The position numbers and the translations under genes are program-made. Positions 27,101 through 34,891 of a stretch of DNA of 64,000 nucleotides are shown here, one piece after another. Within the stretch, counting starts at the first letter, position 1, and each line of letters starts with the position of its first letter. Below the pieces are notes generated by a model. It was not told the origin of the DNA, searched no databases, and saw nothing but the letters and a program-made list of their open reading frames with translations. This stretch comes from Paenibacillus sp. FSL H8-0548. Lineage in GTDB: Bacteria > Bacillota > Bacilli > Paenibacillales > Paenibacillaceae. The DNA lies in assembly GCF_038630985.1 (NCBI RefSeq), contig NZ_CP152049.1, positions 3,925,501-3,989,500 on the forward strand, written 5' to 3'.

Positions 27101-27560
27101 CTTCGATCAAAGCAAGCGCCTGCTCATAATAGCTCTCTACCAGCTCATCAAACGTCACGCCGCCGGTTACCGATAAGGTTTTTGTCGTAGGTCCAAGTGC
27201 ACCAGCAACATAACGAGGTTTGTCCGGTGTACTATATTTATCACAAGCATCCCGTGCCAGCTTAGCAGCCGCCAGATTAATCTCTCTTGCTTTCTCAGGT
27301 ATATCATAGTCCGCTAATACGACGCTTGTGGCTCCGAAAGTATTCGTTTCCAATATATCCGCGCCGGCTTCCAAATATTGCTCATGAATGGATTGTATAA
27401 CATCAGGCCGAGTAAGAACGAGCATTTCATTGCATCCGTCCAGCTCTGCTCCGCCAAAATCTTCTTCTTTCAAATCCGCTTGTTGAATCATCGTACCCAT
27501 AGCGCCGTCCAAGATGAGTATGCGCTCTTGAAGCATTTGCTGTAATGTCGGTTTAGACAA
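24120..27560 (-). CDS. metH: Cobalamin-dependent methionine synthase
   Basis: A full-length 1,146-residue enzyme with all four modules: homocysteine-binding barrel with zinc ligands Cys227, Cys290 and Cys291 (GGCCGTT); pterin-binding domain (about 335-600); cobalamin cap and Rossmann domain with GDVHDIGKN, His722 being the cobalt ligand; and the activation domain (about 900-1140) containing RHGARYQGIRVSFGYPACP for reductive remethylation with SAM. It transfers the methyl of 5-methyltetrahydrofolate to homocysteine. The start is TTG at 27560 after GGAAGGG; no in-frame ATG fits better. It is divergent from mtnD, linking synthesis and salvage of methionine. No cobalamin or SAM riboswitch fits the 140-base gap. 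Confidence 0.97.
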   Translation of the reverse strand: MSKPTLQQMLQERILILDGAMGTMIQQADLKEEDFGGAELDGCNEMLVLTRPDVIQSIHEQYLEAGADILETNTFGATSVVLADYDIPEKAREINLAAAKLARDACDKYSTPDKPRYVAGALGPTTKTLSVTGGVTFDELVESYYEQALALIEADVDALLLETSQDTLNVKAGSIGIRNAFDKLGKELPIMISGTIEPMGTTLAGQTIESFYISLEHLKPISIGLNCATGPEFMRDHLRTLSEIANAAVSCYPNAGLPDENGHYHESPVSLAKKMSAFAEQGWLNIAGGCCGTTPEHIRVMAETMANYAPRTKMGQHPNAVSGIETVYIEPENRPIMIGERTNISGSRKFKRLLKEEKFDEASEIARAQVKGGAHVIDINLQDTDIDEAYAVHQFLPQVVKKIKAPLMLDSTYDHIIELGLKYSQGKAIINSINLEDGESKFESILPLIHRYGAAVVMILIDERGQAVTREAKMEVAERSYNLLTQKYKMNPEDIIFDPNMFPVGSGDPQYIGSAVETLEGIRMIKEKFPLAKTILGLSNISFGLPDAGREVLNSVYLYHATKAGLDYAIVNTEKLERYASIPDAERKLAEELIYNTTDESLAAFVAAFRDKKVEKKEKISNLSLEERLGSYVVEGTKEGLIPDLDEALKKYSAMEVINGPLMRGMEEVGRLFNGNELIVAEVLQSAEVMKASVTYLESFMEKNESSVKGKIILATVKGDVHDIGKNLVEIILSNNGYKIINLGIKVPPEQLIEAYRREKADAIGLSGLLVKSAQQMVITAQDLRTAGIDAPILVGGAALTRKFTKTRIGPEYDGLVLYAKDAMDGLDIANKLMDPQHRTNLEEEMAAYKASGGLEEEVKKPLPQLTRAVRSKISPDAPVFTPPDLDRHVLRDVPLPHVIPYVNMQMLLGHHLGLKGNVDNLLKEGNEKAVHLKATVDELLKQGTSEGIIKTHGMYRFFPAQSSGNDVIIYNPVDSKQEIKRFTFPRQNVEPYLCLADFLKSVESGVMDYVGFLVVTAGHGIREIANEWKDNGDYLRSHALQSVALEVAEGMAERVHHIMRDISGYPDPAEMTMKQRHGARYQGIRVSFGYPACPNLEDQGPLFDLMRPQDIGVELTEGFMMEPEASVSAMVFAHPEAQYFNVEKL

Positions 27561-27632
27561 TTTCCTACACCCTTCCCAAAATCATTAACCCATAGTTTAT
27601 CAGAATACCCTTATTGTGAAAAGGTAAATCCA

Positions 27633-27661
27633 TCGACAATCGATTTAATTTGATTTATAAT
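27633..27661 (+). promoter_or_regulatory. Sigma-A promoter of mtnD
   Basis: TCGACA (27633-27638), 17-base spacer, perfect TATAAT (27656-27661); about 40 bases before the chosen ATG. Confidence 0.75.
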
Positions 27662-27702
27662 AATTATATCATTTTATTTCCATAGGAAAAGAGGGAATGT
27701 TC

Positions 27703-28251
27703 ATGGCTGAAATAAGAATTCGCAATACAGAGGAACGGATTCAAGGTGAAGAGGCTGTTCGTGCGTTTCTTGAAAATCAAGATGTGCTTTATGAGCATTG
27801 GAATCCAACCAAGCTATCAGAAAAATTACAACAGAAATTTGTCCTTTCTGATGAAGAAAAACAACAAATTCTAGCAACATATGACGAAGAAATTAAAGAC
27901 TTGGCCCAGCGCCGCGGCTATCAAACCTGGGATATTATTGCGCTTTCCGATGCTACACCTAATCTTGACGAGCTTCTTAAGAAATTCGAAAATGTGCATA
28001 CGCACACAGAGGATGAAGTTCGCGCTATTACTGCAGGACGCGGTATTTTCGTTATTAAAGGGACAGACGATGTTGGATATTTCGACGTTGAGCTGGAAGC
28101 TGGAGACGTTATTTCCGTTCCAGAATACAAGCCTCATTTCTTCACGTTGATGGACAACCGTCAAATCGTAGCTGTTCGCTTGTTCATCGAAACAGAAGGC
28201 TGGATCGCTCATCCATTTGCAGATGAGAAGTTCGCTTCAAAGCAAGCATAA
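27703..28251 (+). CDS. mtnD: Acireductone dioxygenase
   Basis: A 182-residue cupin enzyme of the methionine salvage pathway, which splits acireductone with O2. The metal site is His99, His101, Glu105 (VHTHTEDE) and His145 (EYKPHFF), the standard set; whether iron or nickel is bound decides the products and cannot be read from sequence. AGAGGG lies about 7 bases before the ATG at 27703; the ATG two codons earlier touches the ribosome site. The rest of the salvage pathway (mtnABCKW) is not in the window. It has its own promoter and terminator. Confidence 0.94.
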   Translation: MAEIRIRNTEERIQGEEAVRAFLENQDVLYEHWNPTKLSEKLQQKFVLSDEEKQQILATYDEEIKDLAQRRGYQTWDIIALSDATPNLDELLKKFENVHTHTEDEVRAITAGRGIFVIKGTDDVGYFDVELEAGDVISVPEYKPHFFTLMDNRQIVAVRLFIETEGWIAHPFADEKFASKQA

Positions 28252-28270
28252 GCTACTTAAAAATAATGCA

Positions 28271-28314
28271 AGCCCCTCGTTTACAGCTTATGCTGTCTGC
28301 GAGGGGCTTTTTGA
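28271..28314 (+). terminator. Terminator of mtnD
   Basis: Stem AAGCCCCTCG/CGAGGGGCTT with an inner ACAGC/GCTGT pair, then TTTTT; 19 bases after the stop. Confidence 0.93.
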
Positions 28315-28324
28315 TACCTATTAT

Positions 28325-29113
28325 TTAAGCATCCAACAGCTGCAGAAGCTCTTCCAAGTGCTTGATTTCATAAGTAGGTACGATTTCATCATTGCGAATG
28401 ACACCATGGCGATTAATCCAAACGGATGTCATACCGATCGTATTTGCACCAAGAATATCAGTCGTCAGCTTATCACCAACCATAATCCCATGTTCCGTTT
28501 CAATATCAAGACGTTCAAGAGCATGCTTGAAAATGGACGCTGCCGGCTTCCCTTGTCCAAACTCTCCTGAAATTATAATATGATCAAAATAAGGAATGAG
28601 TGCCGGCACACCTGCTAGCTTCTCACGCTGCAAATCTGGCGAGCCATTCGTCAGCAACAGCAGCTTATATTTCCCCTTAAGTGCGTCAAGCACACGGAAA
28701 GTTTCATCGTAGACAATTGGACGAGAGCGGCGTTCTGCTGGAAATTGCTCAGCAAGCTGAGCCCCTAGCTCCTCATTGTCAATACCTAACGCTTTTAGCC
28801 CCTGTGTCCACGCTGCTTTGCGGTAACTAGGTGCAAGGCTTTCAAGCTTGCGAAACTCTTCTTGCTCGCCTTCGCGGAAAGGTGCCCATAGTCCCTCAAA
28901 AGGATTAATTCCGATCAGCTTTGTAAATGAAAATGTTTCATAGGACTCATATAGCGCTCTCGCTTCACGACGTACAGACTCCTCTAGTTCTTCAGGATTA
29001 ACACCTGTTACAGCTGCAGCAGCCTGGCATGTCGCTTCAAATGCTTCTTTCACACTGCGATCATCCCATAGCAATGTATCATCCAGATCAAATAAAACTG
29101 CTTGTTTAGTCAT
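28325..29113 (-). CDS. HAD family hydrolase (YsaA-like)
   Basis: A 262-residue haloacid-dehalogenase-type phosphatase: motif I LFDLDDTLLWDD, motif II LLLTNGSPDLQ, motif III Lys in GQGKPAAS and motif IV IMVGDKLTTDILG. The helical C1 cap (about 20-110) contains INPFEGLW, which recalls B. subtilis YsaA. Members dephosphorylate small metabolites such as nucleotides; substrate unknown. AGGAGAG is 11 bases before the ATG. It converges on mtnD and heads a short minus-strand group only in the sense of lying last after the membrane-protein gene. Confidence 0.87.
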   Translation of the reverse strand: MTKQAVLFDLDDTLLWDDRSVKEAFEATCQAAAAVTGVNPEELEESVRREARALYESYETFSFTKLIGINPFEGLWAPFREGEQEEFRKLESLAPSYRKAAWTQGLKALGIDNEELGAQLAEQFPAERRSRPIVYDETFRVLDALKGKYKLLLLTNGSPDLQREKLAGVPALIPYFDHIIISGEFGQGKPAASIFKHALERLDIETEHGIMVGDKLTTDILGANTIGMTSVWINRHGVIRNDEIVPTYEIKHLEELLQLLDA

Positions 29114-29137
29114 CGTTGTTCGAACTCTCCTGCCAAT

Positions 29138-29644
29138 TTATTTTTCCTCAAATGGAATTCCGTTTGCTTGTGCAAATGCCTTTAGCTTCTCGCCAATTTC
29201 TTCAGTTGGAAAACGGTTTGTCATTTTAGAAAACATCCAGTTTCCACCTTTGTGCTGCTGTATGATCACATACCCTTTTTGTACGATAATCCCTTTGATT
29301 CCTGAAGCCTGAATACGTTTATCGCCCGTTAGACGACGAGACTGAACAAAGTCTTTGCCAATTGTTATGTAAGGCTTGCGGAAAAAGAAAAGCGCTGCAA
29401 GCAAAATATAGCAGCCGACAGTAACCCAAAACATCGTATCCATCTTGAACTCAGAGGAGCCTGACATCAGAAAAACGTACATGCCGATAAAAATAATTAA
29501 CATAATCGGAGCTATGAAATTGCGCCCGGTAATTTTATCTGATTTCTCAGCATTTAATACAATTTGGCCGGATCCTTGCTTCTTGCGGTTTTTATTTACA
29601 ACATTCATGTTTTTGCGCACCTTGCGCTCCCAGGATCGTGACAA
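29138..29644 (-). CDS. Small membrane protein with a C-terminal PH-like region
   Basis: 168 residues; I do not recognise a named family. The first 40 residues are very basic (KVRKNMNVVNKNRKKQG), two membrane helices follow (about 43-62 and 70-88), and the cytoplasmic end (about 90-168) alternates short strands (YITIGKDFVQSRR, IKGIIVQKGYVIIQQ) before a final helix, like bacterial PH domains. The start is TTG at 29644 with AGGAGG 9 bases upstream. It lies 24 bases before the HAD gene and is probably co-transcribed. Function unknown. Confidence 0.7.
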   Translation of the reverse strand: MSRSWERKVRKNMNVVNKNRKKQGSGQIVLNAEKSDKITGRNFIAPIMLIIFIGMYVFLMSGSSEFKMDTMFWVTVGCYILLAALFFFRKPYITIGKDFVQSRRLTGDKRIQASGIKGIIVQKGYVIIQQHKGGNWMFSKMTNRFPTEEIGEKLKAFAQANGIPFEEK

Positions 29645-29670
29645 GCTGATTCTCCTCCTAATTGAAACTC

Positions 29671-30660
29671 CTATTCAAACGGTCTGCGAAACTTTTCGAT
29701 GAAACGATTCGGATAATCATCCTGAAGTGCACTCACTTGCTCCAATCGATTCCAAACCTCGCTTGGCATTTCCCAGCCTATAGCACCGATGTTATCGTCA
29801 AATTGCTCCAGTTTGCTTGCACCAAATATAGGCGATGTAATGCCTTCACGCTGTATGAGCCAGCGCAGTGCAACCTGTGCAGGTGTTTTGCCAAGCTCAT
29901 TGGCTGCTTCAAGAAGGGTATCCAGAATGATGAAATTTTTATCGGTAGCGCGTTTATCCCAAGCACTTTCTCCCACCTTCGAGGTCAAGCGGCCCTCGGT
30001 CGGTATATTTCTACTATATCTTCCCGTAAGAAATCCGCCGCCAATTGGCGCCCAAGGAATAATGCCGACATTTTCAGACAAGCAAAGCGACAGCATTTCC
30101 CGATCCATTTGTCTGCTTACTAGGCTGTATTGCGGCTGAATCGACACAAATCGCACATATCGACTCACATCGCTGATGCCTAGTGCTTTCATCAGCTGCC
30201 AGGCAAAAAAGTTTGAGCAGCCGATGTAACGCACCTTACCAGAGGTTACAAGGTCATCTAATGTACGAAGCGTTTCTTCAATGGGTGTAGCCTCGTCCCA
30301 TACATGCACCTGATACAAGTCAATATAATCCGTTTGGAGACGCTTAAGACTTGCATCCACCCCATCCAGAATATGCTTGCGAGACAATCCAACGCCGTTA
30401 ATATTGCTTGATGTGGTCATACGTACCTTCGTTGCCAGCACAATATCAGATCGCTTATTCTTAATTGCCATCCCAACGATTTCCTCAGAACGGCCGCTGA
30501 CATAAACATCTGCCGTATCAAGAAAATTGCCCCCATGATCAACAAAGCGATCAATCATAGCAATGGAATCCTCAACACTTGTCGTATTGCCAAATGTCAT
30601 CGTTCCTAAACATAGCTCCGAAACTGCAAGTCCACTTCTACCGAGTAATTTGTATTTCAT
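29671..30660 (-). CDS. Aldo/keto reductase
   Basis: A 329-residue NADPH-dependent oxidoreductase of the AKR superfamily (YajO/Tas-like group). The barrel opens with LGRSGLAVSELCLGTMTFG; catalytic Asp and Tyr are in NFLDTADVYVSGRSEE, Lys in VLATKVRM and His in DLYQVHVWDEATPIEE. Such enzymes reduce aldehydes and ketones; the natural substrate is unknown. GGGAGGG precedes the ATG by 9 bases. It stands just upstream of the membrane-protein gene with a 26-base gap. Confidence 0.92.
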   Translation of the reverse strand: MKYKLLGRSGLAVSELCLGTMTFGNTTSVEDSIAMIDRFVDHGGNFLDTADVYVSGRSEEIVGMAIKNKRSDIVLATKVRMTTSSNINGVGLSRKHILDGVDASLKRLQTDYIDLYQVHVWDEATPIEETLRTLDDLVTSGKVRYIGCSNFFAWQLMKALGISDVSRYVRFVSIQPQYSLVSRQMDREMLSLCLSENVGIIPWAPIGGGFLTGRYSRNIPTEGRLTSKVGESAWDKRATDKNFIILDTLLEAANELGKTPAQVALRWLIQREGITSPIFGASKLEQFDDNIGAIGWEMPSEVWNRLEQVSALQDDYPNRFIEKFRRPFE

Positions 30661-30704
30661 CTTAACACCCTCCCATGGATATTAAATGATCTTACATTAC
30701 ATCT

Positions 30705-30896
30705 TTAGTGCTTAACACTATCCTCGTCATCTACAATTTCAATATTGTCGAGTTGCTGCCGGAAATTATTTCTGAAATTTTCCAAATACCGCTTACGAAG
30801 TTCCGCTCGTTCTGCAGTCTCTTCATCGGTAAGACCTACCGATTTATGTTTACGAGCGAGCTCGTTAATACGATCAACGACTTTTTCGAATTCCAT
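30705..30896 (-). CDS. DUF896 family protein (YnzC-like)
   Basis: A 63-residue soluble helical protein: RINELARKHKSVGLTDEE and AERAELRKRYLENFRNNFRQ form the two-helix hairpin known from the YnzC structure. In B. subtilis ynzC is in the LexA-controlled yneA-yneB-ynzC operon; here it lies 4 kb from yneA with an efflux operon between them. I see no CGAAC-N4-GTTCG box upstream, so SOS control is not supported here. AGAGGAG lies about 11 bases before the ATG. Function unknown. Confidence 0.85.
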   Translation of the reverse strand: MEFEKVVDRINELARKHKSVGLTDEETAERAELRKRYLENFRNNFRQQLDNIEIVDDEDSVKH

Positions 30897-31017
30897 TTAT
30901 TACTCTACTCCTCTCATGATGAAAAAACACTACTCTATACTTTGACATTTCAACCGATCAGTTGTCAAGACAGCGTAGGGTCAACCTCCATATGAATTAG
31001 TGCAGCAGCTGCTTTTT

Positions 31018-32103
31018 TTATTGCAATACAACCTGATCTCCAGGCTTCAAACCCTCGAGCACCTCAGTCAGCTCAGGAGTTTCTAGTCCAATTTTAATTT
31101 CTCTGCGTTCATACTCGCCGTTTCCTGCATCAAACATAACGTAGTTTTTTTCCTTTTCACGAATAATAGCAATGGAAGGAACTGCTGTCGTATTCTCTTT
31201 TCGTTTCGTTTCTATTGCTCCATTAAGGCTTAGGCCCGCGATCAAATGTTCGTTCGGCTCTAATGCGATAACGACTTCAAATTGAGCAGCTTGATTCAGG
31301 TTGTTCTGATCCGTGCCTGATTTTGCAAATTTAGAAACCTTTTGAACTTTGCCAGTAAGGCTGATCTCTTTCATCGCGCTCATCTTAACTTGAACCGGCA
31401 TGTCTGGCTTGATCTGAAAAATGTCCTGCTCGCCTACTAAAGCAATAAACTGTAATTTATTCAGGTCTACGACCTTACCTACATATTCATTATCAGCTAA
31501 TGCCTGTGGACGCTTGTTGGGATTATCAAATAAAAAGATACCCGACGCTGGCGCTCGATAGGTAGATTCATTCAGCTTTTTCTTTTTCTCAAGAAGCTCT
31601 TTCGCTTGCAAGTTTTCTGTTACAGCATTTAATTCCTTCGTCAAACGGGCAATCTCTCGATCAACGAGAATTTTTTTGCGGGCAGCCTCAGTCGCTTCCA
31701 GCGTTTCTGAATCTTCGTTTTGTTGATTCAAATATTCATTTAATTCCGACTCCAGCTTTGCTTTACGCTGAACAGCCTCCATTTGCAAAATCTCATTTTG
31801 AACAGCAGTTTGATCCAGCTTAAACAAAATATCGCCTTTCGTTACCTGCTGACCATCAGCTATAGACCACTGGGTAACCTCTGAGCCGTAAGGCGAGTAG
31901 ATGAAGGTTTCCTGCTCATATAGTGACTTTCCTTTTACTTCAATAGAATTAGAGATCGTTTCCTTTGTTACCTGAAACGTAATAGGCTGATTATCTGCAG
32001 TCATATCCACAGGACGTGATGGATTTCCGATTTTGAATAATACAAAACTAATTCCTATTATAATAAGGCCTATAATTCCCCACTTTATTTTTTTCTTCAT
32101 CAT
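31018..32103 (-). CDS. Efflux periplasmic-adaptor-like subunit (MacA/YknX type)
   Basis: A 361-residue membrane-anchored adaptor. One N-terminal helix (about 7-24) anchors it; then beta-barrel and lipoyl-like halves surround a coiled coil (about 110-195, rich in Glu, Lys and Leu) and the second half contains TYRAPASGIF. The C-terminus GLETPELTEVLEGLKPGDQVVLQ is typical of HlyD/MFP proteins. With the permease and ATPase upstream it makes an outward ABC pump like MacAB or YknXYZ. Two adjacent ATGs (32103, 32100) both have GGAG in range. Cargo may be a peptide, toxin or lipid. Confidence 0.9.
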   Translation of the reverse strand: MMKKKIKWGIIGLIIIGISFVLFKIGNPSRPVDMTADNQPITFQVTKETISNSIEVKGKSLYEQETFIYSPYGSEVTQWSIADGQQVTKGDILFKLDQTAVQNEILQMEAVQRKAKLESELNEYLNQQNEDSETLEATEAARKKILVDREIARLTKELNAVTENLQAKELLEKKKKLNESTYRAPASGIFLFDNPNKRPQALADNEYVGKVVDLNKLQFIALVGEQDIFQIKPDMPVQVKMSAMKEISLTGKVQKVSKFAKSGTDQNNLNQAAQFEVVIALEPNEHLIAGLSLNGAIETKRKENTTAVPSIAIIREKEKNYVMFDAGNGEYERREIKIGLETPELTEVLEGLKPGDQVVLQ

Positions 32104-32126
32104 TATGCTCCTTCTACATTTATAAA

Positions 32127-33488
32127 TTAATCGCGCCTAATAGCTGTTAAAGCATCTGTACGTGAAGCACTAATTGCTGGATAGATACCTGACAATATGC
32201 CTGTTGCAAGGGCGAATGCCATACCAATCGGAATGGTCATAATTGGAATAAAAATAATAACCGCATCCTCTTCGCCTGAAAACTGATTAATAACGCCACT
32301 CATTCCCCATACGATCCAGTATGAAAAAAGAACGCCGAGCAAGCCTCCTAAAAGGCCAAGCAATGCAGCCTCAACAATGAACATATTTCGAATTTGTCCC
32401 AAATTTGCGCCAAGCACCTTCATAATGCCAATCTGTCTTCTCCGCTGATATGTACTCATCGTCATCGCTACAACAATCGAGATCGAAGCAATGATAAGTA
32501 TAAAAACACCAATTCCTAATGCTGCTCCTTTAATAATTTTAAACTCATTGGCAAGCTGTTCCTTCTGATATAAATTAGTTTGAGTGTTGACCGTAAGCTT
32601 CTGAAGCTGCTTCTCCACCAGCTCAATATTAGCTTGATTATCTACTTTAACAATGATCGAATTGAAGCTCTGAGGATGATTTTCATTACCGTTGTTCCTC
32701 TTAAGCTCGGAATTCAGAAGCTGTGCAGTACTCAGCGATATATAGCCCTTCTTGTTATACATTACTTGATCGTCACTAACTCCAGATGGTTTCTTCAAAA
32801 TGCCGACAACGCGAAGTGGTCTGCTGACAACCTGTCCATCTTGGGAGTAATAACGAAACTGAATCTGCTTCTGATAAAGAACAGACGGCACAAGGTTCAA
32901 ATTTCGATATTGTTGATACAAGCTGTCATCATATGGATTTAGATTCATCTGGTCTAGTAGATTTTGTCTGGTCACCTCGTCAACCAGACCTAGCGTTGCA
33001 CCATAGCTCAGTACAATCGTTCCTTCCACATCGGAAGGTCCACCCTGCAAGTATTCGTTGCCGAATGCGGAGAGCGTCTCCAAATCAGTTCCAATAATTT
33101 CAGTTTGATTTTGGGAGACAAGTCCATCAAGCGTCAACATCTCCATATAATCCAGCTGTTGAAAAGGGGCAGCTGCATGAACATGTGGAATTTGTCTCAT
33201 AATGGCAAGCTTCTGATTAGTCAAATTTCCTAGCTGCTGGATGTTTCCGTCTATGGATGGATCAGATTGACCTGGTTGGACACCCGAATTTGCGGTTACG
33301 GTTATTTCATCCATCTTTAGATAGCTGTTCATTTGCTGTTCTATGTATAGCTGTGCTGACTCTCCAATGCTCATAGCTACAATAATAGCAGCACATCCGA
33401 TAGAGATGCCTGCTGCGCACAAAGCCGTTACAACCTTCCTGCGCTTGACCTGGTCCCAGGAAAGTTTTGATATATCACTAATTCTCAA
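32127..33488 (-). CDS. MacB/FtsX-type ABC permease (YknZ-like)
   Basis: A 453-residue permease with four helices: one at about 20-42, then an extracellular domain of about 250 residues, and three near the C-terminus (about 325-445). The MacB-type fold shows in LSYGATLG and in RRRQIGIMKVLGANLGQI, the cytoplasmic coupling region. It works in mechanotransmission rather than classic transport. The start is TTG with GGAGG 8 bases upstream, inside the last 11 bases of the ATPase gene, so translation is coupled. Partner genes lie on both sides. Confidence 0.91.
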   Translation of the reverse strand: MRISDISKLSWDQVKRRKVVTALCAAGISIGCAAIIVAMSIGESAQLYIEQQMNSYLKMDEITVTANSGVQPGQSDPSIDGNIQQLGNLTNQKLAIMRQIPHVHAAAPFQQLDYMEMLTLDGLVSQNQTEIIGTDLETLSAFGNEYLQGGPSDVEGTIVLSYGATLGLVDEVTRQNLLDQMNLNPYDDSLYQQYRNLNLVPSVLYQKQIQFRYYSQDGQVVSRPLRVVGILKKPSGVSDDQVMYNKKGYISLSTAQLLNSELKRNNGNENHPQSFNSIIVKVDNQANIELVEKQLQKLTVNTQTNLYQKEQLANEFKIIKGAALGIGVFILIIASISIVVAMTMSTYQRRRQIGIMKVLGANLGQIRNMFIVEAALLGLLGGLLGVLFSYWIVWGMSGVINQFSGEEDAVIIFIPIMTIPIGMAFALATGILSGIYPAISASRTDALTAIRRD

Positions 33489-34197
33489 TGAGTATACCTC
33501 CCGCCTGCAATTGATCCTGCGCCGCTTCCTGCTCTGTCACTAGAAATCCATCACGTAAGGTTATGATTTTCTCGGTTTGTGCAGCTACCTCACGCTCATG
33601 TGTGACGATAATAAAAGTCGTTTTCATTGTTTGATTCAGATGCTTCAAAATCGAAATAATTTCGTCCTCTGTCTTTGTGTCCAAATTACCGGTCGGCTCA
33701 TCAGCGAATATAACGGATGGCTCCGTGATTAATGATCTAGCTATACTAACGCGCTGCTGCTGACCACCTGATAATTGAGAGGGAAATAGCTCTGCCTTAT
33801 CTGGAATGCCTACTTGCTCAAGCAAAGCTAGAGATTTCTTCTTCCTAATTGACGGATGAATAGATTGAAAGACGAGCGGCAGCTCCACATTTTCCCGCAC
33901 CGTTAGATGAGAAATCAGCTCATATGCTTGGAAAATAAAACCAATATGCTTTCTTCTAAACTCTGCCAGCCGATTTTCGCTCATCTCCACAATATTGTGA
34001 TCAGAAATATAGATTTGTCCTTCCGTAGGCTTCATTAAGCCAGCCATTAAGTTCAACAGCGTCGACTTTCCCGAGCCAGAGCTGCCTAATAAAGCAATCA
34101 TTTCACCCTTATGTACATTAAAGCTAATTTGTTGCAATACTGCTGTCGTCTCATTTCCATTCAAAAAGGAATGAGATAATTCTTCAACACGTAACAA
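33478..34197 (-). CDS. MacB/LolD-type ABC ATPase (YknY-like)
   Basis: About 239 residues: Walker A GSSGSGKST, Q-loop FIFQAYELISHL, signature LSGGQQQR, Walker B VIFADEPTGNLD and H-loop IIVTHE. The PTGNLDTKT motif marks the MacB/LolD/FtsE group that powers FtsX-like permeases. GGGAG lies 8 bases before the TTG at 34197; a GTG at 34206 directly abuts that site and is less likely. First gene of the pump operon with the permease and adaptor, and just downstream of the yneA terminator. Confidence 0.91.
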   Translation of the reverse strand: MLRVEELSHSFLNGNETTAVLQQISFNVHKGEMIALLGSSGSGKSTLLNLMAGLMKPTEGQIYISDHNIVEMSENRLAEFRRKHIGFIFQAYELISHLTVRENVELPLVFQSIHPSIRKKKSLALLEQVGIPDKAELFPSQLSGGQQQRVSIARSLITEPSVIFADEPTGNLDTKTEDEIISILKHLNQTMKTTFIIVTHEREVAAQTEKIITLRDGFLVTEQEAAQDQLQAGGILIEN

Positions 34198-34261
34198 TTC
34201 AGTCACTCCCTTCAGTCCCCATTAATAGACGAGTGTTAGGTTAAAAACCACTGCACTCCAC

Positions 34262-34316
34262 AAAAAAAACTTTCTCAACCAAGTAGAGTGCTTCATTCTA
34301 CTTAAATGAGAAAGTT
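34262..34316 (-). terminator. Terminator of yneA
   Basis: Two stacked stems, AACTTTCTCA/TGAGAAAGTT outside and AAGTAGA/TCTACTT inside, then eight Us on the minus strand; separates yneA from the efflux operon. Confidence 0.92.
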
Positions 34317-34357
34317 ATATTATTTGGACTCTATTCATAGTTTATCTGAATTTACGA

Positions 34358-34732
34358 TTATATGCTAGGTATGATCAGCTTCTGACCTGGAATTATTTGT
34401 GAGGTTTGCAATTGATTTCGATCTTTAATCATAAAAATGATATATCTAACATCCTGACTGCCGTCGGAGTACCGCTTAGCTATATCCCAAAGTGTATCAC
34501 CAGTATGTACGATAATGGACTGTTCGCCTTTTGCTGCTTCTACTGGGTTATTGCTCGAAGCGTAGGTTCCCATAAGTAAAAAGCTGGTAAACAAAAGAAC
34601 AAATACTACTGCGCACACGATAATTTTAAGCACATGTCTCTTTACTAATCGCGAAGCCATCAATCGAAATTTCATTCCTTGAGCTTCTTCTTGCTTATGA
34701 ATGGTTCTATAAAAACTTGGACTAGTTATCAT
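34358..34732 (-). CDS. yneA: YneA-like SOS cell-division suppressor with LysM domain
   Basis: A 124-residue membrane protein: a basic N-terminus (1-32), one helix (about 34-57), and an extracellular LysM domain (about 70-122; [17 protein letters not shown]...[12 protein letters not shown]). YneA halts septation during DNA damage and is divergent from lexA in Bacillus, exactly as here. GGGGTG lies 7 bases before the ATG at 34732. Its promoter has a LexA box in the spacer, so control by LexA is well supported. The N-terminal part before the helix is longer than in B. subtilis YneA. Confidence 0.88.
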   Translation of the reverse strand: MITSPSFYRTIHKQEEAQGMKFRLMASRLVKRHVLKIIVCAVVFVLLFTSFLLMGTYASSNNPVEAAKGEQSIIVHTGDTLWDIAKRYSDGSQDVRYIIFMIKDRNQLQTSQIIPGQKLIIPSI

Positions 34733-34744
34733 TTATCAGCACCC

Positions 34745-34850
34745 CAAACGTTTGTTCTGTTTTTAGATTACACGAACAAACGTTTGGTGTCAACAAAGAA
34801 AATACGAACTTCTGTACTTAAGAACTTATGTTTGTACGAACTCCGGTTCT
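34745..34850. promoter_or_regulatory. Cluster of LexA (SOS) boxes between yneA and lexA
   Basis: Matches to CGAAC-N4-GTTCG-type boxes: 34745-34758 (CAAACGTTTGTTCT), 34773-34786 (CGAACAAACGTTTG), 34821-34834 (AGAACTTATGTTTG) and 34837-34850 (CGAACTCCGGTTCT), plus a weak one at 34805-34818. The first two also form a perfect 14-bp inverted repeat (34744-34757 with 34774-34787). The boxes cover both divergent promoters. Confidence 0.85.
34765..34793 (-). promoter_or_regulatory. yneA promoter
   Basis: Perfect TTGACA (34788-34793, minus strand), 17-base spacer holding a LexA box, and a weak -10 TAATCT (34765-34770). Confidence 0.7.
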
Positions 34851-34860
34851 ATGTTATAAT
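34832..34860 (+). promoter_or_regulatory. lexA promoter
   Basis: TTGTAC (34832-34837), 17 bases, perfect TATAAT (34855-34860). The LexA box at 34837-34850 fills the spacer, consistent with autorepression. Confidence 0.75.
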
Positions 34861-34891
34861 TTGCTACAAACCTACTAATGGAGTGATCGCA

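Noticed and set aside
27561..27702. SAM or cobalamin riboswitch before metH
   Set aside because: Only ~140 bases, shared with the mtnD promoter, and no recognisable conserved core.
34679..34891. 71-codon extension of LexA
   Set aside because: It would cross the lexA promoter and LexA boxes; the GTG at 34892 gives the standard N-terminus.
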